Shown: one piece after another, positions 60,573 to 64,000 of the stretch
Layout of the letters: each line of letters starts with the position of its first letter
How positions within the stretch are numbered: position 1 is the first letter of the stretch
DNA from: CAVOGJ01 sp963695405
Lineage (GTDB): Bacteria > Planctomycetota > Planctomycetia > Pirellulales > Pirellulaceae
Assembly: GCA_963695405.1 (NCBI GenBank)
Contig: CAVOGJ010000003.1
Location: 1,054,001 to 1,118,000, forward strand
Length of the DNA stretch: 64,000 bases
Direction of reading: 5' to 3'
Position numbers and translations under genes: made by a program
Notes under the pieces: model-generated
The model's database searches: none
Told to the model about the DNA's origin: nothing
What the model saw: only the letters and a program-made list of their open reading frames with translations

Positions 60573-61048
60573 GTCGCGCGCGCGAGGTAGTCATTGACCG
60601 TAACGACATGTACCCCCTGCCCTGACAATCCATTGAGATAAGCGGGCAAGGTCGCCACGAGCGTTTTTCCCTCGCCGGTGACCATTTCTGCAATGGCTCC
60701 GCTATGCAGCACCATGCCTCCGACCATCTGCACATCGTAATGCCGCATACCAAGAAATCGCTTGCCACCCTCTCGACAGACGGCAAACGCCTCGATGAGT
60801 AAGTCATCAAGCGACTCACCGGCGTCCAGTCGCTTGCGAAACAGATCCGTCTGACCGCGCAATTCCTCGTCCGACATCGCCTCGTACTTCGACTCAAGCG
60901 CGTTGATGGCATCGACCCGCGGCTGTAAGCGCTTCACATATCGGGCGTTGGACGAACCAAATAGGGAAGTGATCGCCCGCTCGAAACCTGACAGCAGTCC
61001 GGTGAAAAAACCTGTCACCAGGTCCCAGAGCTTTTCCAGAAAGTCCAT
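60533..61048 (-). CDS. secA: secA, N-terminal part before the frameshift
   Basis: The first 157 residues of SecA: an N-terminal amphipathic helix (MDFLEKLWDLVTGFF), INALESKYEAMSDEELRGQT, FRKRLDAGESL, GMRHYDVQMVGGMVLHSG and the Walker A EMVTGEGKTLVATLPAYLN, followed by HVVTVNDYLAR. At 60574-60584 a run of CG dinucleotides lacks one base, so this frame goes wrong (ATWSGWRLS) and stops at 60533. In the correct frame the text continues ARRDMEWMAPLYTG. Joined, SecA is about 1,223 residues, a length seen in planctomycetes and larger than the usual 900. Confidence 0.92.
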   Translation of the reverse strand: MDFLEKLWDLVTGFFTGLLSGFERAITSLFGSSNARYVKRLQPRVDAINALESKYEAMSDEELRGQTDLFRKRLDAGESLDDLLIEAFAVCREGGKRFLGMRHYDVQMVGGMVLHSGAIAEMVTGEGKTLVATLPAYLNGLSGQGVHVVTVNDYLARATWSGWRLSIPDWA

Positions 61049-61057
61049 AAGTGATCT

Positions 61058-61339
61058 CTAACGTCGAGTGCATTCGGTACAGCGCGGACAACCACACTCG
61101 GAGAAGGCCGAGCGGACAAGTTTCGCGGAGGCCTCCCCATCTGGCCATTCCGGGATCACCGCGGGAACACGTGACGGCACGCGAGCGGTAAGTCGGCAAC
61201 GTGCGCGTCCTTCCACGTCCACCCAGCCGTCCCGCGGGCCAGCCGGTAATGCCATCTCACGAGGCACCGTCACAGGACCGTGGATTCGGCGCAACACCTT
61301 GTCTGCAAGTAGCTTATAGTTGCCCGTTTCGACGGTCAA
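61058..61339 (-). CDS. Hypothetical Cys-tailed protein before secA
   Basis: The best-supported stretch is 93 codons ending 9 bases before the secA start. Its start is uncertain: a TTG at 61339 is chosen because the part above it (to 61483) is Arg-rich noise. The sequence is protein-like: NYKLLADKVLRRIHG, TVPREMALPAGPRDGWVDV, GEASAKLVRSAFSE and a Cys cluster CGCPRCTECTRR, likely to bind zinc. Codon use is similar to its neighbours. Function unknown; adjacency to secA suggests co-transcription. The overlapping plus-strand open frame is taken to be the untranslated front of the PhnP-like gene. Confidence 0.5.
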   Translation of the reverse strand: MTVETGNYKLLADKVLRRIHGPVTVPREMALPAGPRDGWVDVEGRARCRLTARVPSRVPAVIPEWPDGEASAKLVRSAFSECGCPRCTECTRR

Positions 61340-61497
61340 CCGTGACTTTTGCCGTTCGCCCGCGGCATGCCGTTTTCCTCGGGTCTGGAACCGCCCCGGA
61401 CGCTTGCGATCGCTACCGCCATCTGGGACGTTTGAGGGACGGCGGTCCAAGACACGGCCGTCCGCCCGACGCCTACCACCCAACCCAGCGACCTCTC

Positions 61498-62307
61498 GTG
61501 CCCAAGAATATCGCTACCCACGACTTCCGGGGTGAACTGATCGTCCTCGGATCGGGGACGTCGGTCGGCGTCCCCGCCATCGGCTGTGGTTGCGATGTCT
61601 GCCAAAGCGGCTCGCCGCGGAATCAGCGTACCCGCTGTGCCATCGCGGTCGGGCTGCCCGAGGGAAATTTGCTCGTCGATACGCCACCCGATTTGCGGAC
61701 CCAATTGCTACGCGAGCGAATCGGCTTGATCGATTCCGTTGTTTTCACGCACGAACACGCCGATCACATTTTCGGCCTGGATGATTTGCGGCTCTTCCAG
61801 TTCTACCTAGGACACGCCGTCCCCCTGTACTGCACGGCAACCGTGGAAAGGCGGATCCGCAAGTCGTTTGACTACGCCTTTACCGACGAGCACAACGAGA
61901 CTCACCCCGGGGCAACGCCCCAGCTCGAGTTTCATCCGATCAACTCGGAGCCTTTCGATCTGCTCGGCACGACGATCCGACCGATTCCGCTTAAACACGG
62001 CCCGCGGTTCGACGTCCTCGGCTTTCGTTTCGGAAATGTGGCCTATTGTACCGACACTTCCGCGATCCCCGCCGCGAGTTGGCCCTTGTTGGCCGGACTT
62101 GATGTGCTGATCCTGGATGCGCTTCGCTGGCGGCCTCACCCGACCCATATGAATATCGAGCAAGCCTTGGAGGTGGTGCACCGTGTCTCGCCCGGGCAAA
62201 CCTACTTGACGCACGTCAATCACGAACTCGATCACGAGGCGACGAACGCTCGTTTGCCCGCTCGTGTGGCACTCGCCTATGACGGCCTGCGCATCCGACT
62301 GACTTAG
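61498..62307 (+). CDS. PhnP-like MBL-fold metallo-hydrolase
   Basis: A 269-residue metallo-beta-lactamase-fold phosphodiesterase-like protein. The GTG at 61498 precedes the conserved LIVLGSGTSVGVPAIGC; the upstream open frame (from 61201) has no conservation. The typical Cys pair is CGCDVCQS. Metal ligands are VVFTHEHADHIFGLDDLR, AYCTDTS and THVNHELDHE. Members hydrolyse cyclic phosphate, RNA-end or similar esters; PhnP acts on ribose cyclic phosphate. No phosphonate gene is nearby, so the substrate is unknown. Its stop lies in the first 15-base repeat. Confidence 0.88.
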   Translation: MPKNIATHDFRGELIVLGSGTSVGVPAIGCGCDVCQSGSPRNQRTRCAIAVGLPEGNLLVDTPPDLRTQLLRERIGLIDSVVFTHEHADHIFGLDDLRLFQFYLGHAVPLYCTATVERRIRKSFDYAFTDEHNETHPGATPQLEFHPINSEPFDLLGTTIRPIPLKHGPRFDVLGFRFGNVAYCTDTSAIPAASWPLLAGLDVLILDALRWRPHPTHMNIEQALEVVHRVSPGQTYLTHVNHELDHEATNARLPARVALAYDGLRIRLT

Positions 62308-62345
62308 CCAGCAACGACTTAGCCAGCAACGACTTAGCCAGCAAA
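62301..62345. repeat. 15-base tandem repeat at the PhnP-like gene end
   Basis: Three units of GACTTAGCCAGCAAC (last base A in the third) span the gene's stop codon, TAG, within the first unit. The extra copies would not alter the protein. They look like recent slippage duplications. Confidence 0.85.
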
Positions 62346-62413
62346 GGCGACAATTCCTCGCCGGCAAACGCAGCGGCGAGTGCCGATCGACCGCGTCTTA
62401 CGCGACGTTCTGC

Positions 62414-64000
62414 CTAATGCAGGGCCGCAATTTTGCGTTCCTCTTCCAACTGCACGTAGTCACGGGCGATATCGAGTACTTCGTCGAAGTAGAAAGACTT
62501 CTCGACCACGGGCCGCTTGACGGCGTCCATTTGATCTTCCAGTGTCTTTTCCTCCTCCTTCTCAGCGTCGAGCTCCGCTCGCTCCTTGAGGAATTCCTGT
62601 TCATTCAAAGTGACGTACTTCTTTTCCTTTTGCTTACGATAGCGGTCGAGATTTCGTTCCAGCTTGCTGAAATCCTTGGATGCCGCGCGACGTTCGGAGG
62701 ACCGCAAACGGAGGCCAGCCAGCAAGTCACCCGGTACGCGATCGTAGGCTTGGAAGGGGGCTGCGGCCACGCGATCAAAATCAATGGCATAATCGAGGTC
62801 CGATTCGCTGATGCCGTCCATCTCGTTGGTAAAGGATGGCAATACCACATCCGCCAACACGCCTCGCATCTGGGTGCTGTCACCGAGCGGTCGATAGAAT
62901 TGCTGCATGGTGATCTTTAGCGCCCCAAAGTTTGGCGGATCCGGTACGCGGATCAGTTGACCGCCCAAATCGAGCAGGCTCTGGACCGTCCCTTTGCCGT
63001 GTGTCGATTCGTCTCCGACGATAATGCCGCGACGATAATCCTGAATGGCGCCTGCCAAGATCTCGCTGGCACTGGCGCTGAAGCGACTGGTGACGACCAC
63101 CAGCGGGCCCCCCCAAGCCATGCCACGTTCGAGATCGTCATAATGTTGAACCCGACCGGCGGCGTCCTTCACTTGCACCACGGTCCCTTGATCAATGAAC
63201 AGTCCCGACAGATTGATCGCTTCGGTGAGGCTCCCCCCTCCGTTGCGCCGTAAGTCCAAGACCACGATGTCCACATCCTTGGCGGTGAACTCATCCAGAA
63301 TGCGGCGTACGTCGCGGGTGGTGCTCTTGAAGTTCTCAATTCCCTGTCGGGCACCTTCCATATCCATGTAAAAACTTGGCAAGTCGATGACGCCAATCCG
63401 GTAGGGACGACCATCCTGACGCTGTCCGCGCTCGATGATCTCCCCCCGGGCTTCGCTATCGGTCAGCTCGATGCGCACCCGTTTGATGCTCACCGTTTCG
63501 GTTTTGGCAGAATCGGCCGGAATCACACCCAAGCGCACGATCGTGCCCGCATGACCGCGAATCATCTTCACCACGTCGCTCAACTTCATGTCGACCACAT
63601 CGACCATTTCTCCATCGGGACCCTGACCAACGCTGACGATCTTGTCCTCCGGCTTCAACGTTCCTTCCTTGTCCGCCGCGCCCCCCGGAATAATCTTCGT
63701 CACCACGGTGTAGCCGTCCTCGGGTTTTAACGCGGCTCCGATCCCGTCGAGGTTCAACCGCATGTTGATCTCAAAGTTCGTATGTGAATCGGGCGACATG
63801 TAGGCCGTGTGGGGATCAAAACTCGATGTGACGGCTGTCAGAAACATCTCCAGTAACTCGTTGGAATCCGCCTGGTGCTTGCGTTTGGCGATGCTCTTGT
63901 AGCGGCGTGCGATCTGCTCTTTGGCCTCTGCTGCTTCTACATCGTCCGCCTTGCGGAACAGCAGTTCGTATTTGATTCTCTTTCGCCAACGTTCCCGAGC
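62414..64000 (-). CDS. Tsp/Prc-type C-terminal processing protease, 5' end outside window
   Basis: The frame is open to the right edge, where the last codons (REWRKRI-like RERWRKRIKYELLFRK) match the region before the PDZ domain in Tsp, so the start lies beyond 64000. Visible are ELLEMFLTAVTSSFDPHTAYM, a PDZ domain (about 28-110 of the shorter frame), and the S41 catalytic part with VLDLRRNGGGSLTEAI, SRFSASASEILAGAIQDY (Ser) and STHGKGTVQSL (Lys). A charged C-terminal domain (DUF3340-like, Lys/Glu-rich) ends it. It cleaves tagged or misfolded periplasmic proteins. It is convergent with the PhnP-like gene. Confidence 0.92.
   Translation of the reverse strand, partial: ARERWRKRIKYELLFRKADDVEAAEAKEQIARRYKSIAKRKHQADSNELLEMFLTAVTSSFDPHTAYMSPDSHTNFEINMRLNLDGIGAALKPEDGYTVVTKIIPGGAADKEGTLKPEDKIVSVGQGPDGEMVDVVDMKLSDVVKMIRGHAGTIVRLGVIPADSAKTETVSIKRVRIELTDSEARGEIIERGQRQDGRPYRIGVIDLPSFYMDMEGARQGIENFKSTTRDVRRILDEFTAKDVDIVVLDLRRNGGGSLTEAINLSGLFIDQGTVVQVKDAAGRVQHYDDLERGMAWGGPLVVVTSRFSASASEILAGAIQDYRRGIIVGDESTHGKGTVQSLLDLGGQLIRVPDPPNFGALKITMQQFYRPLGDSTQMRGVLADVVLPSFTNEMDGISESDLDYAIDFDRVAAAPFQAYDRVPGDLLAGLRLRSSERRAASKDFSKLERNLDRYRKQKEKKYVTLNEQEFLKERAELDAEKEEEKTLEDQMDAVKRPVVEKSFYFDEVLDIARDYVQLEEERKIAALH

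Noticed and set aside
35334..60584. Programmed ribosomal frameshifting as the cause of the split nuoG and secA
   Set aside because: No slippery heptamer, internal Shine-Dalgarno-like stimulator or downstream hairpin is evident at either junction; the errors lie in CG runs instead.
60448..60912. A 154-codon frame inside secA
   Set aside because: It is an out-of-frame shadow of the SecA N-terminus; the conserved motifs are read in the flanking frames.
1..64000. Searches by eye for tRNA, rRNA, CRISPR arrays, insertion sequences and phage genes
   Set aside because: No T-arm-like GGTTCGAATCC, repeat-spacer array, transposase or integrase motif was seen. Absence is by reading only and not by a search tool.

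Overview
The window looks like a chromosomal segment of a Planctomycetota bacterium, probably of the Pirellulales type. This is inferred from gene content and cannot be proved without a search. The clues are EF-hand repeat proteins, a trypsin-like protease ending in paired dockerin-like calcium loops and a PEP-CTERM anchor, a DUF1559 protein, a PASTA-free Hanks-type kinase, a Lys-Thr-rich histone-like protein, a SecA of about 1,220 residues, and several secreted proteins of the kind common in planctomycetes. Base composition is moderately GC-rich and even. I see no insertion sequence, prophage, CRISPR array, tRNA or rRNA.

Layout. 1-7 kb: an EF-hand protein cut by the left edge, a cupin, a small membrane protein, ComEC (minus strand), a 128-residue orphan and a tail-anchored Ser/Thr kinase. 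7-12.5 kb (minus): an ABC export set (LolA-like protein, ATPase, FtsX-type permease, HlyD-type adaptor). 12.7-16 kb: two paralogous envelope proteins. 16-23 kb: an aminotransferase, a zinc-ribbon protein, an SLC13-type transporter, ClpX (minus) with its terminator, a DUF1559 protein, small membrane proteins and a 70-residue KKKGT-repeat protein. 23-26 kb (minus): a tightly coupled set of a degenerate sigma-54-type regulator, a degenerate receiver-like protein and Mrp. 26-41 kb (minus): a complete 14-gene complex I operon, nuoA to nuoN. 41-45.4 kb: an M20 peptidase, a Tyr-rich secreted protein, a DUF202 protein, an MBL-fold hydrolase and an NAD(P)-binding epimerase-like protein. 45.7-50.1 kb: three trypsin-fold proteases in a row. 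50-61.3 kb (minus): RuvX, mannose-1-phosphate guanylyltransferase, a UDP-sugar pyrophosphorylase, a membrane protein, MetK, Kdo transferase, SecA and a small Cys-tailed protein. 61.5-64 kb: a PhnP-like hydrolase and a Tsp/Prc protease cut by the right edge.

Two core genes, nuoG and secA, are each split by a one-base frameshift, and both indels lie in CGCG-type tracts. The flanking frames join perfectly at conserved motifs, so the simplest reading is two base-call errors rather than two broken genes.

Most of the window is housekeeping. The parts most likely to hold undescribed biology are the paired envelope proteins at 12.7-16 kb, the regulator-receiver-Mrp set at 23-26 kb, the protease trio in which the second member has lost its catalytic residues and carries the PDZ domain inside the protease fold, and the KKKGT-repeat protein.
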